64,000 nucleotides of DNA. Origin: Dyadobacter sp. NIV53 (GTDB lineage: Bacteria > Bacteroidota > Bacteroidia > Cytophagales > Spirosomataceae). Positions 35,317 to 45,310 of this stretch are shown piece after piece. Position 1 is the first letter of the stretch; each line of letters opens with the position of its first letter. The notes beneath the pieces are model-generated. The model was not told where the DNA came from. It was given only the letters and a program-made list of their open reading frames with translations, and did no database searches. The stretch covers positions 3,410,001 to 3,474,000 of the forward strand of contig NZ_CP081299.1 in the NCBI RefSeq assembly GCF_019711195.1, read 5' to 3'. Position numbers and translations under genes: made by a program.

Positions 35317-37023
35317 TTAAGGTTTGTCCCACCATACACGACCGGTTGCGTCACCAGGATTAGTACCAAATCCAGGTATGGTTGCCATAGCTGAGTATGC
35401 ATCCTTTTTGTTGGCTACATTAGGATCTGTGTCACTAATTAATCCAAGCGGAGCACGTCTTGGTATTGTTAATACCACACCCAGGTTTTTCACCGGTGGC
35501 AAAGGTACAACAGACGTCGGATTTGGATATCCGGTACGTTTCCACAATGCCCAGCCTTCAGGAGCCTGCTTCATGAAATTCAAATAACTTTGGCTGGTTA
35601 TCTGGTCTAACCCTTTTGCTGCATCATAAGCAACACCCGGCTGAGTAAGATAGGCAGTAATTTCAGCGGCTGTTACTGCTGTGTAGTTTAGCAACTGAGA
35701 TCCCGTCCCTACTTCATCATACCAAGCAATAGAGCTTTTTACACCTGCTTCATACCAGTCTTTTGCCGTTCCGGTTCCCATCCCTTTCAATGCCAGCTCA
35801 GCACGCATAAAACAAAATTCAGCATAAGTAATTACAGGAAGATAAGATAACCCAGTACCATCTTTACCGCTTGGATCACTGTAACCCGCACTAAACAGCC
35901 TTGGCTGAAGAAATGAAAGTGTATCAACCTGTACTTCGGTGGTTCCAATAGTTACCCTCTTTACTGTATAATAATGGCTAATAATCGATGTAAGTTTTGC
36001 ATCTTCGGGATTAGTAAAACTACCAATATACCTTCTTTCCGGTTGCTTAGTACCGGCCGGCAACAATTTGGCAGCAATGAGAAGATCAATATTAGCTTGT
36101 GAATATCCATTAGGTGTAAAGAAAGCATCTATGCGAGGATCCTTGGTTGTCCACATAAAATCAACCATAGGCTTCGCTGCACGTAACGTACTAGGATTAC
36201 GGTTACCACCGTCACCTGTACCTGTAAATGATGCTTTAGCCTTAAAAACCCATCCATCTGCATTAGAGCTCATAAAATCTGTTGCAGGAGAAGCAAGAAC
36301 TTCTGTAATAATTGCATTTCCGGCAGCAGCATCTGCTTTTGCTACACGCATAGCCATTCTTAGTCTCAGTGCATTTGCAGCTTTAACCCACTGCTGAGCA
36401 GCACCATTATAATATTGATCATAGTTTCCTAATTCAACCTGCGTAATTGATGGCGCAGTTTTAAGGGTAGCTATTGCCGTTTTAAGTTCACTGTCAAGCT
36501 GTGCGAATAACGCCTGTTGGGTATCATATTTAGGCTGCAAGGTTCCGCCGTAGCGCCCCTGAAATGCATCGGAATATGCAATACTACCATAAATATCAGA
36601 TACATAAAATGCATAGTAGGCCTTTAAAATATGTGAAATCTGAACCATATTCACATATTTTGGCTGTTCTGCCTCATCCAGTTTGTTAACCAGTTGTTCC
36701 ACATCATAAAGCGTATTACCAACACCGTCATACAGGCGGCCATATCTCTGAGTGAAATTGTCCCAGTTCTGAGTGAACGGGCCCTGATTTCCATTCAGAC
36801 CTGTCGTGTACTGCATCCACGGCATAGTCTTCTGATAATATTCGTAGAATGCGTCAAAATCAGTACTGTTCATGGATATTGTTGCATTTAAAAACTGATT
36901 TTGAGGCGGAACCTTATCCAAGGCATCAGGATTTTTGTTAATATCTACAAAATCCTGTTTGTCACAAGCTTGCAACAGCCCTAGCAGTACCAGTAAAATT
37001 ATATTGTTTTTTATCAATTTCAT
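35317..37023 (-). CDS. SusD/RagB-type outer-membrane nutrient-binding lipoprotein
   Basis: 568 residues. Lipoprotein signal with lipobox LLQAC (Cys about residue 20), then the SusD-like_2 fold: DINKNPDALDKVPPQ near the N-terminus, TPR-like helices (KAYYAFYVSDIYGSIAYSDA, WVKAANALRLRMAMR) and the C-terminal YLNFMKQAPEGWALWKRTGYPNP. It caps the SusC channel and binds the substrate at the surface. It starts 44 bp after the SusC stop, in the same direction. The substrate is unknown; this SusD subfamily is found with many non-glycan transporters too. Its terminator is split by the IS1182 element. Confidence 0.93.
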   Translation of the reverse strand: MKLIKNNIILLVLLGLLQACDKQDFVDINKNPDALDKVPPQNQFLNATISMNSTDFDAFYEYYQKTMPWMQYTTGLNGNQGPFTQNWDNFTQRYGRLYDGVGNTLYDVEQLVNKLDEAEQPKYVNMVQISHILKAYYAFYVSDIYGSIAYSDAFQGRYGGTLQPKYDTQQALFAQLDSELKTAIATLKTAPSITQVELGNYDQYYNGAAQQWVKAANALRLRMAMRVAKADAAAGNAIITEVLASPATDFMSSNADGWVFKAKASFTGTGDGGNRNPSTLRAAKPMVDFMWTTKDPRIDAFFTPNGYSQANIDLLIAAKLLPAGTKQPERRYIGSFTNPEDAKLTSIISHYYTVKRVTIGTTEVQVDTLSFLQPRLFSAGYSDPSGKDGTGLSYLPVITYAEFCFMRAELALKGMGTGTAKDWYEAGVKSSIAWYDEVGTGSQLLNYTAVTAAEITAYLTQPGVAYDAAKGLDQITSQSYLNFMKQAPEGWALWKRTGYPNPTSVVPLPPVKNLGVVLTIPRRAPLGLISDTDPNVANKKDAYSAMATIPGFGTNPGDATGRVWWDKP

Positions 37024-37067
37024 GATTTCTTATATTTTCAATTTATCGAAATAAAATTTCTGATTTG

Positions 37068-40000
37068 TTATAGTCCGATATTTACAGATACACCCAGGTT
37101 ACGTGAGAAAGGCAATCCTCCGTACTCCATAAATTCACCTGCCTTGTTACTGTAAAGTCCTTCCGGATTCACACCACCTTTTGCAGTAGTATACAAATAA
37201 CCCAGATTACGGCCAATCAGACTAACGCGAAGTGATTGAATTTTGGCCTTGTTCAGCAATGAAGCTGGTACATTGTATCCAATTGAAACTTCACGAAGGG
37301 AAACCCATGAGTTCTCAAAAGTTGAGTACTCACGAATACCTGAACTCCACTGTGTAAGGTTGTAATAATATGCATAGGCAGGAATTGGTTTAACATAACC
37401 CGCTGTAACAGCATCTGCGTATGTCATACCACCCAGATCCTTAGGCGCGCCATCAACTTGTGCCATAAAACCATTGGCAAGAACTCCTTGCGGAATAATT
37501 CCATCTGTGCGTACCACTCCCTGATCATCGGTAAATGTTACTCCTCCAAGTTCCGTATTACGTCCTGGTAATGTAAAAGCAAATGCACCAGTCGACGATC
37601 CGTACTGATGCGTAGCGGAAGACATCAAACCACCAATTTTAGCATCAGCCTGAACAGTCGCTGTAAAATTTCCATAACGGAATGAGTTGATATTACTCGT
37701 TAAGAATTTCTCCATTACTGTCCCAAGTTCCTTTGAACCCTGATTATAAGCACCGCTTCTCAAATAGGCAATTCCACCTTCTGCTGAACTGTTAGCACCA
37801 ATTACTTTTTGTCCGTTCAGTTTTGGGTCACTTGATTCGTAAGTTGCGAAAGCGTAAGAAGTTACAATTGTTCCATAATCTTTACCTACACGTGCAACAG
37901 AAGATACATCTGCCCCAAATCCAAGTCCCAGCGTATAAGTATCAGTTCCTTCAACCAGTTCCAAAACTTTGTTACGGTTGCGTGAAAAGTTGATACTGGT
38001 ATTCCATTCAAATTTACCTCTTTTGATTGGCGTAGCAGTAATCAAAAATTCAACTCCTTTATTTTGAATTCTTCCTGCGTTTACCAGTTTGCTACTTACA
38101 CCTGATTCTGCTGCAAGTACCAAGACTCAATATTTCATTTTTTGTAATTTTATTATAAACAGCAACATCAATACCTAAGCGATTGTTGAAAAAGCGTACA
38201 TCCGCACCAAATTCAACCTCACGCGCCAGCCTGTTTTTCAAACCATAGTTTGGTAAAGTATTTCCGTTAAAACCAGATCTATTAATAATCTGATTATTAT
38301 AATCTACATAAGTTCCCTGAGGAAGGTAATTACCTGTCGAGTTAGTAGACCATGCATCAGTATCACCACCAGTATAACCTAAGCTACCGCGTAACTTACC
38401 AAATGACAACCATGTAGGTAACGTTTTAAACGTTTCAGTTGCTATCCATGATAAACCTACTGATGGGTAAGAATAAGTATAATCTCCGCTTCCGTCAGCA
38501 TAGGTGAGTGTTGAAGACCAGTCATTACGAATACTTGCACTTAATGTTAATGCATCTTTATAAGTAACATCACCATAAGCATAAACCGCATCAATACGTT
38601 TTGAAGGAGTTAATCTATTTTCGTAGACGAGCGGGTTAACTGTATTGGCAACAGTAAATACGTCAGGAACGCGTAACCCTCCATCTGTTCTTGCACGGAA
38701 ATAACGTCCTCCAATCAATCTGTTGGTTTCACCACCTACGTTAAAAGTAAGATTGAAATCTTTATTCAACTGACGGTTAAGCATTAAAAGTGCCTGGAAA
38801 CGGGACTGGCTTTTGTTTTCTGTATATTCTCCATACTCACCCCCAGCAAATCCTACACCTGATCCACGATCCTGATTATTACCTGTATACAATTCAGTCT
38901 GAACATTACCACGAACCAGGAATGACAGCCAGTCTGTGATTTTACCGTTCAAGTCAATATTTCCACGGAAAATCTTTTCGTTACGCTGTTGTTTGAATTG
39001 AAATGTCTGGAACATAAAGTCTGTAACATTGTACGGATCATTTGTACCCTGACGACGGCCGCCAACAACAGGATCAAGATAATTTTTTGACCAGTAATCA
39101 ATATCCATAGAACGTGGACGGTTGTATACAAAACGGAATACCGGATTGTAATTACCTCCCTGACGAATCGGATTTACCATATCATTGTCGGTATAATCCG
39201 CACTAACATCAAGGCTAAGGATTTTACCGATTTTTTGTGTTCCTCTGATGTTGAAGTTGTTTCTCTTCAATTCAGTACCAGCCGGCATGATGGAAGTATT
39301 TTTCAAAGTAGAGAAAGACGCACGGAAAGAACTGCGGTCATTTCCACCTTCAATAGCTACACTATGATTGATATACTTTCCTGTCTGGAAAAATTTCAAA
39401 GGATCATTTGCCTTGTAAGCTACCATTCTGCCATCAAGGTCACGTACCTGCTGACCCTGCATTTCAGGACCATAAGACCATGGGAAGTTGGCACGGTCTA
39501 TTTCATTTACACCGTCAGCTCCTGTAACAAATTTACCATCCATTCCGGCACCATACCGGTTTTGCAGATCTAAAAATTTGTATGCTGATTCAAAGCTGGA
39601 AGTATGATTATAAGTAACACCAAGGCCTTTGTCTGAACGTCCTTTTTTAGTCTGAACCACGACAACACCATTCAATGCTTCCGATCCATAAAGTGAACTC
39701 GCAGCAGAACCTTTTAATACAGTCATAGACTCGATATTATCAGGATTAATGTTTTTCATGATATTACCAAAATCCTGGCCTGCACCCCATGAATCTGCTC
39801 CGGAAGTTCCCGGGCGGATTAAAACACCATCAACAACAAAAAGAGGCTGTGTATTAGGGCTCAATGAAGCATTACCACGAATACGGATACGAGATGAAGA
39901 CATTGGTCCGCCAGTTCCCTGGTTGATCATTACCCCGGCAACTTTACCCTGAAGTGCATTGACGAAGTTAGCATTGTTTGTTCTTGTCAGATCCTGTCCC

Positions 40001-40398
40001 TGAATTGTTTGCGCAGAATAAGCAAGTTTTCTTGTCTCCGTAGGAACACCAAAACCTGTAATCACTACTTCGTTCAGATTTTTGTTATCCTCATCAAGAA
40101 TAATCGATAACTGGCTTGCAGTACCAATTTCAACTTCTCTAACCAAAAAGCCGATTGATGAAACCACAAGAATAGAAGTATTGGATGAAACGTTAACAGT
40201 AAATTTACCATTAGCGTCAGTAGCACCCCCATTATTTGTTCCCTTTACCAGATAAGATGCACCAGGTATAGGATTCTGGTCTTTGTCTGTTACAACACCT
40301 GTAACAGCTTTCCTGTCCTGGGCTATACTCCATGTACTTCCTGTCAGAAGCAAAAGTAAAATGACCAGACGTTTTAAACTAGTAGACTTTTGTCTCAT
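37068..40398 (-). pseudogene. SusC/RagA TonB-dependent outer-membrane transporter, frameshifted
   Basis: 40398-38092 encodes the signal peptide (LVILLLLLTGSTWSIAQ), the carboxypeptidase-regulatory-like domain (AVTGVVTDKDQNPIPGA), the plug with the SusC signature (GKVAGVMINQGTGGPMSSSR) and most of the barrel, and runs off frame after NEILSL. 38123-37068 continues LAAESGVSSKLVNAGRIQNKG to the barrel end LGVSVNIGL. One extra base in CC at 38120-38121 causes the break; without it the protein is about 1,110 residues, normal for the family. It imports an unknown ligand together with SusD. A sequencing error is likely because the SusD gene is intact. Confidence 0.9.
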
Positions 40399-40580
40399 AA
40401 AGAAATAGGTTAATTAATAAATGATGTAAAAAACAAGTTTTTAATGAAAGGGTCTCCAACAAATTCTGCTTATCTATTAAAGTGCAGACTTTCCTGAACA
40501 TTCCAGTTCCAGTATCAAAAATATAAACAATTATTAACAATCAAGTAATATTTATTAAAAAAATTAATAAATGTTTCATT

Positions 40581-40588
40581 CAAATTTA
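40581..40588 (-). promoter_or_regulatory. possible -7 promoter box TAAATTTG (minus strand) upstream of SusC
   Basis: Plus-strand CAAATTTA equals TAAATTTG on the minus strand, an exact TAnnTTTG match in the 218-bp gap before SusC. It would give a leader of about 180 nt, which is usual for sus-type operons, and could let SusC-SusD be expressed apart from the genes upstream. Confidence 0.3.
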
Positions 40589-40616
40589 ATACATAAGTAA
40601 TGGAGGCTGTTCAGTA

Positions 40617-41910
40617 CTATCTAAGTATAATTGTTTTTATTACCTGATTGCCAATATTTTCACCCTGCAATTTTCCATTCATTATGGCTGAGCGATAGTG
40701 TATGCCTCCGTAAAGCCTGCTAATTGCAGCTTCCTGAGCCGCATCGCTGAAAGATTTAAAATGCCTGACGGGCAAACCGTAGTCTACTTCTGTATTGTCA
40801 ATATATGGAAATTCATTCCCGAAAATATTTGAGAGTACCTGAGCGGCGGCTGTGGAAATTACACTATGCCCGCTCGTATATTCAGGAAAAGGCGGAGTCT
40901 GTAACAATGGTCTCCACTTCTCACTTACATAAGCATTAATTACCGTTTCGGGCCTGATAAGCTGGCTGCGGTATTTTTCATCCCAGCAACTTATAAAACC
41001 ATCAAACAAAGCAACAGAGGTCAGCAGATAAGCTGAGGTAGTTTTTGGCCAGTCGGCTTTGGCAATTTCAGCTGCCTGTCCGGCGATAGAGATCCAGTGT
41101 CCGCCAGGAGATAATTTTTTTGTGGCAAAGTTCAGATGTCCCTGTGTATTAAGATAAAATGGATTACAATCCCAAAAACTGGCAATCAGGATTTCTTCTT
41201 TATTCATATTTTGAGTAACCCGATATACCTCTTTTACATCCTTCATGAAAGCACTGGCAGTGTCTGTACTAAACACAGGCGGTGGAACCGGCTTAAACTG
41301 ACCAGCTGAATCAAGGCTTACCGGACGTATCTGACTCCAGTATGGCTCTACGGCATCAATATACCCGGGTGGAGTAGGCGTCCATTTCCCCGGTTGCTTA
41401 CTGTATGAATATCTCCTCTTTTTCCGCGTCAGCAAATAATTATCGTCGGCCGCCCATTTCAGGATACTGTCACTCACTGCCTGTCCGTATTGAATTGAAT
41501 TGCTATAGACTTTCATATCCGTTTCGTGAAAATCTTTTAAAATTACCTTTATACTGTCTTCCAGAAGATGTTCAGAAAAGACGAGTTTTCCTCCGGTTTT
41601 AAAAATGCATAAACCGCAGCCAGCGGGTGATTTATTTTCCCCTCTAAACGGATTTTTTTAACATCAGGAAAATTTTTAATCTGCCCATGAAGACTTTTAT
41701 ATTTTGTGTCACCAGCTACAAGCGCTTCATACGCAGCAGCGTTGGCATATAAATAAATTCTGCTCGCAACAGGAGGAGAAAAAATATCATGTACAATTGT
41801 GCGGGTAAGGTTTTTTCTGCGCGGTGTAATAATTTGGGAGACGGCTGAGCAAAACAATCTTTACCAGACAGGAAGATTAATAAGAATAAGAAATAACGGT
41901 TTTTATACAT
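40617..41910 (-). pseudogene. vanadium-dependent haloperoxidase / PAP2-like protein with two frameshifts
   Basis: Three minus-strand frames give one protein. 41910 starts a signal peptide (YFLFLLIFLSGKDCFAQ); a missing base in T6 at 41811-41816 leads to the frame with TRTIVHDIFSPPVASRIY. A second missing base in T4 at 41586-41589 leads to the frame ending at 40617. The last part carries the vanadate/phosphate site: DEKYRSQLIRPE, YTSGHSVISTAA and GGIHYRSAIMNG (SGH and R...GGIH blocks). Restored length is about 430 residues. Family members use vanadate and peroxide to oxidise halides, or act as phosphatases; which applies is not decided here. It lies 22 bp after the FG-GAP gene, so it is cotranscribed with it. 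Confidence 0.85.
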
Positions 41911-41932
41911 TTTAGGAATGATATTGATAGAC

Positions 41933-44900
41933 TTATTTCTTGCTGCTATAATTAAAAATCAAGGGTTTTTGGTCGTTAACTGACAAGACTATACGCTTGC
42001 CATTAACAAGTACCATATTGCGTACATCGCCTGTCGCCCAAAATCCTGTTTCGGAAGGCTGCATGCTTTCAAATTGAAATGGAGCCGATTGCCGCAATAC
42101 TGCTCCCGGTGAAGCATCGCAAGGCCCGAGCTGTACACGATAGGGAGAAAAATTACCCGCCAGTATTAAATCCTTTTTACCATCCAGATCAATATCAGTT
42201 ACTATAGTACCGCTTACTCTGGAAAATTGGGCGTCGTTGGGTAATGCATGTATTTCAAAATGAAAATCCCCTTTGTTTTCTAATACAACACTTGCAAGTT
42301 GCCTGCAATACAAGACAGGACTCTGATTAATAGCTTCTTTACCAAAAATATCTTCAGCAGTTGCATCAGCATAGGAAATATAACTGGTATATTTTCTTTT
42401 CAGGGATACCATCTGATCCAGCATTTCATCCCTTGAAAACATAGGAAAGCTTTTATCGCCAATATAATATGTCAATACAGGATCTATGATCCCATTTTTA
42501 TCAAAGTCATTGTAATATAGTGCCAGAGGTTTTTCCGGACTTGCTTTAAACTGATTGTTAAGCCCGCAATTACCCATTACAAAATCCATATCACCATCAT
42601 TATCCAGATCAGCCGGAATGACTGATGCCCACATTCCCTCAGTATTTGCAAGTTCCGGAATCATTACTTCTTCCATTCCTGTACCTGTATTTTTAAAAGC
42701 CCTGATCTTCATCCAGTCACCAGCTAATAATAAATCCGGCTTTCCATCTTTATCCAGATCTTCAAAAGATACTGCGGTGATCATACCCGGATTGAGAAGA
42801 TTTTTATCCCATTTTTCGGTCACATCTGTAAATTTCAAATTCTTTCCCTGAGATTCATTCAATAGTATGTAACTTCTTGCAGCCACTGGAAAAGAACCTG
42901 GAACCGCCCTCCCACCAACAAAAAGATCCAGATCACCATCTCCGTCAATGTCTGCGCTTTGTACACATTGTTTGGGATTTTTCATGGATGGCAAAGCCAG
43001 AATCGATTCCTCAAAATTTCCTCCTCCTGTATTTATATAAATGTGATCACGGTATTCAGCTGCCTGTTCTTCAAATTCATTTCCCCCGCTCACTACATAA
43101 AGATCAAGATCCCCGTCGTGGTCAGCATCAAAAAAATGTGCAGAAACTTCTTCACAGAAAACGTTCCCACGCCAGGGTTGTGTTGCAGCTCCCTGAAAAG
43201 AACCGTCGGCCTTCTGTATATACAACACACCAAACTGGCCCGAAGCACCACCAAAAAAAAGATCATCCAGCCCATCACCATTTACATCACCCTTGGCTAA
43301 TGCCGGCCCCATCTTAGAAAGCTGGTATGGCAATAAAACTTCAACTTTGAAATCTACAAATTCATTTTCATGGTGTATAAAGTCTATACCGATCTGTTCG
43401 GATGGCACTTTTTCAAACATTGGTTTTAATGCAGATACAGGATTTAATATTTGCTGCATTTTAGCATCAGTTTCTTTTAAGACCAATATATTTTCAACCG
43501 GATTAATTATCCTGGAAACGGCACCAGACGGCCATATTACTTTAACTGAATCTATTTTCCCCGAATTACCGAGCCCAAAATGGAGATTTGTGCTTACCGA
43601 AGACTGGTAACCTCTTACCGGATACAATTCTGAATATTGCATTTTGCCATCCGCATAAATCCAGGCTTTGCTGCCCAACGCAACTGTATTCAATCCGGCT
43701 CCGGTCAGTTTTAAAGTAAGACTTTTTCCCTTTGAATTATTCTGATAAATAGTAACCGGCTCATTGACATTTGAAATGATAATATCCAGATCACCATCAC
43801 CGTCAAAATCAGCATAAGCAGCCGCATTCGAAACATTCTCTTCCGTTAATCCCCAATCTTTTGATACATCCTCAAAAGCATATAACCCTTTTTCCTGCGC
43901 ATTCCGGTATATATATTTTCGGAGTTTATTGGAAGGCATTTTTTGCACCAGGCCGTAAGTTTTAAAATCAAGATTGCCTTTTGCAACTTCTTTCATCTGT
44001 TCGTCGGATACAGTATATTTCAAAAAATCCATATCAGTAAAATCCCTCAGATAACCGTTGGTGATCAGCAGATCTTTCCATCCGTCATTATCAAGGTCTG
44101 CCATAAGTCCGGACCAGCTCCAATCTGTATTGGATATGCCCGACAACTGCCCTATTTCACTAAACCTGATATTTCCATCCTGATCCTTCCCTCTGTTCAA
44201 TTGAAGCATATTACGCATATTCTGATGGTAATAGCCGCTATCCAGTAAGAGATGATACTGATCATACAAGTCGGGGCCTTTCAGAAGTTTTTGCCGGTGA
44301 TTGTCTTCCGGTAACATATCCAAAGTCAGAACATCCGGCCTGCCATCATTGTTAAAATCTGCAACATCCGCTCCCATTGAGAACTTGGAAACGTGCGAAA
44401 AGGACTTTTTCAATGACTCTGTAAATGTTCCGTTCCTGTTATTGACATAGTAGCAGTCAACTTCTGTATAATCACTCGTGGTGTAAATATCCGGCCATCC
44501 GTCCTGATTGATATCAGCAACAATTACACTCAAACCGAAGTTTAAAGCATTGTTAATAATGCCCGCTTTTCGGGTAACATCCTGAAATTTAAGTTTCCCG
44601 TTTTCACTGATATTTTCAAACAGACGGTTTCCAAAATATGGATTATATATGGACCGCATTTCTTTAGTATTCAAAAAGGGATTAACGCTGTGATTTGAAT
44701 GATTCAATAAAAACATATCCAGATCGCCATCCTTATCATAATCAAAAAATGCCGCCTGCGTAGATTGTGAACCAATGGCATTCAGGCCCGATTCAACGGC
44801 CATTTCCTTGAAAACCGGTACGCCGTTTTTTATTCCCTGATTGATAAAAAGCTCGTTGTTCTTGTCAGAAATTTTTCTAAAAAACCCCGAATGACAAACA

Positions 44901-45280
44901 TAAATATCAAGTAATCCATCGCCGTTCACGTCCGCCACGCTTACTCCGGTAGACCAGGTTCCATTTCCTTCAACTTTTGTCTTACGCGTTATATCTTCAA
45001 ACAGGATTTTGCCATTGTCTGACTTATTCAGGTATAATTTATTGACAACGGTATTTCCCGAAATAAAAAGATCTGGTGAACCATCATTATTAAAGTCGCC
45101 AATCCCGATCCCGTTTCCATTATACAGATATTCGTATCTGAAAATGTGCAAGGAATCATTTTCCTCAATTTTATTTATAAAAGTTACTTTCGTATCCTTA
45201 GGAGATAACTTCGTGAACCGGGTTTGTGAGAAAACCGGGAAGGATAGAAAGCATGCAAAAAAAATGTAAAGTTTAGCCAT
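41933..45280 (-). CDS. secreted FG-GAP/VCBS repeat protein with ASPIC/UnbV domain
   Basis: 1115 residues. Signal peptide (LYIFFACFLSFPVFSQ). Then many beta-propeller repeats with calcium-loop motifs (DFNNDGSPDLFISG, DVNGDGLLDIYVC, DYDKDGDLDMFLLN, DINQDGWPDIYTT), an ASPIC/UnbV domain at about 530-610 (SELYPVRGYQSSVSTNLHFGLG, VIWPSG), and a second propeller block to the end. This CRTAC1-like architecture is common beside SusC/SusD in Cytophagales but has no proven enzymatic role; it probably binds ligands or partners outside the cell. It starts 30 bp after the monooxygenase-like gene, clearly in one operon. No sorting domain is present at the C-terminus. Confidence 0.93.
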   Translation of the reverse strand: MAKLYIFFACFLSFPVFSQTRFTKLSPKDTKVTFINKIEENDSLHIFRYEYLYNGNGIGIGDFNNDGSPDLFISGNTVVNKLYLNKSDNGKILFEDITRKTKVEGNGTWSTGVSVADVNGDGLLDIYVCHSGFFRKISDKNNELFINQGIKNGVPVFKEMAVESGLNAIGSQSTQAAFFDYDKDGDLDMFLLNHSNHSVNPFLNTKEMRSIYNPYFGNRLFENISENGKLKFQDVTRKAGIINNALNFGLSVIVADINQDGWPDIYTTSDYTEVDCYYVNNRNGTFTESLKKSFSHVSKFSMGADVADFNNDGRPDVLTLDMLPEDNHRQKLLKGPDLYDQYHLLLDSGYYHQNMRNMLQLNRGKDQDGNIRFSEIGQLSGISNTDWSWSGLMADLDNDGWKDLLITNGYLRDFTDMDFLKYTVSDEQMKEVAKGNLDFKTYGLVQKMPSNKLRKYIYRNAQEKGLYAFEDVSKDWGLTEENVSNAAAYADFDGDGDLDIIISNVNEPVTIYQNNSKGKSLTLKLTGAGLNTVALGSKAWIYADGKMQYSELYPVRGYQSSVSTNLHFGLGNSGKIDSVKVIWPSGAVSRIINPVENILVLKETDAKMQQILNPVSALKPMFEKVPSEQIGIDFIHHENEFVDFKVEVLLPYQLSKMGPALAKGDVNGDGLDDLFFGGASGQFGVLYIQKADGSFQGAATQPWRGNVFCEEVSAHFFDADHDGDLDLYVVSGGNEFEEQAAEYRDHIYINTGGGNFEESILALPSMKNPKQCVQSADIDGDGDLDLFVGGRAVPGSFPVAARSYILLNESQGKNLKFTDVTEKWDKNLLNPGMITAVSFEDLDKDGKPDLLLAGDWMKIRAFKNTGTGMEEVMIPELANTEGMWASVIPADLDNDGDMDFVMGNCGLNNQFKASPEKPLALYYNDFDKNGIIDPVLTYYIGDKSFPMFSRDEMLDQMVSLKRKYTSYISYADATAEDIFGKEAINQSPVLYCRQLASVVLENKGDFHFEIHALPNDAQFSRVSGTIVTDIDLDGKKDLILAGNFSPYRVQLGPCDASPGAVLRQSAPFQFESMQPSETGFWATGDVRNMVLVNGKRIVLSVNDQKPLIFNYSSKK

Positions 45281-45310
45281 TCAGCAAGAGATAATTACAC
45301 GCCTCAAATC

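Noticed and set aside
42555..45269. Several open frames opposite the FG-GAP gene
   Set aside because: They are antisense shadows of a strongly supported gene, created by its repetitive Asp/Gly codons.
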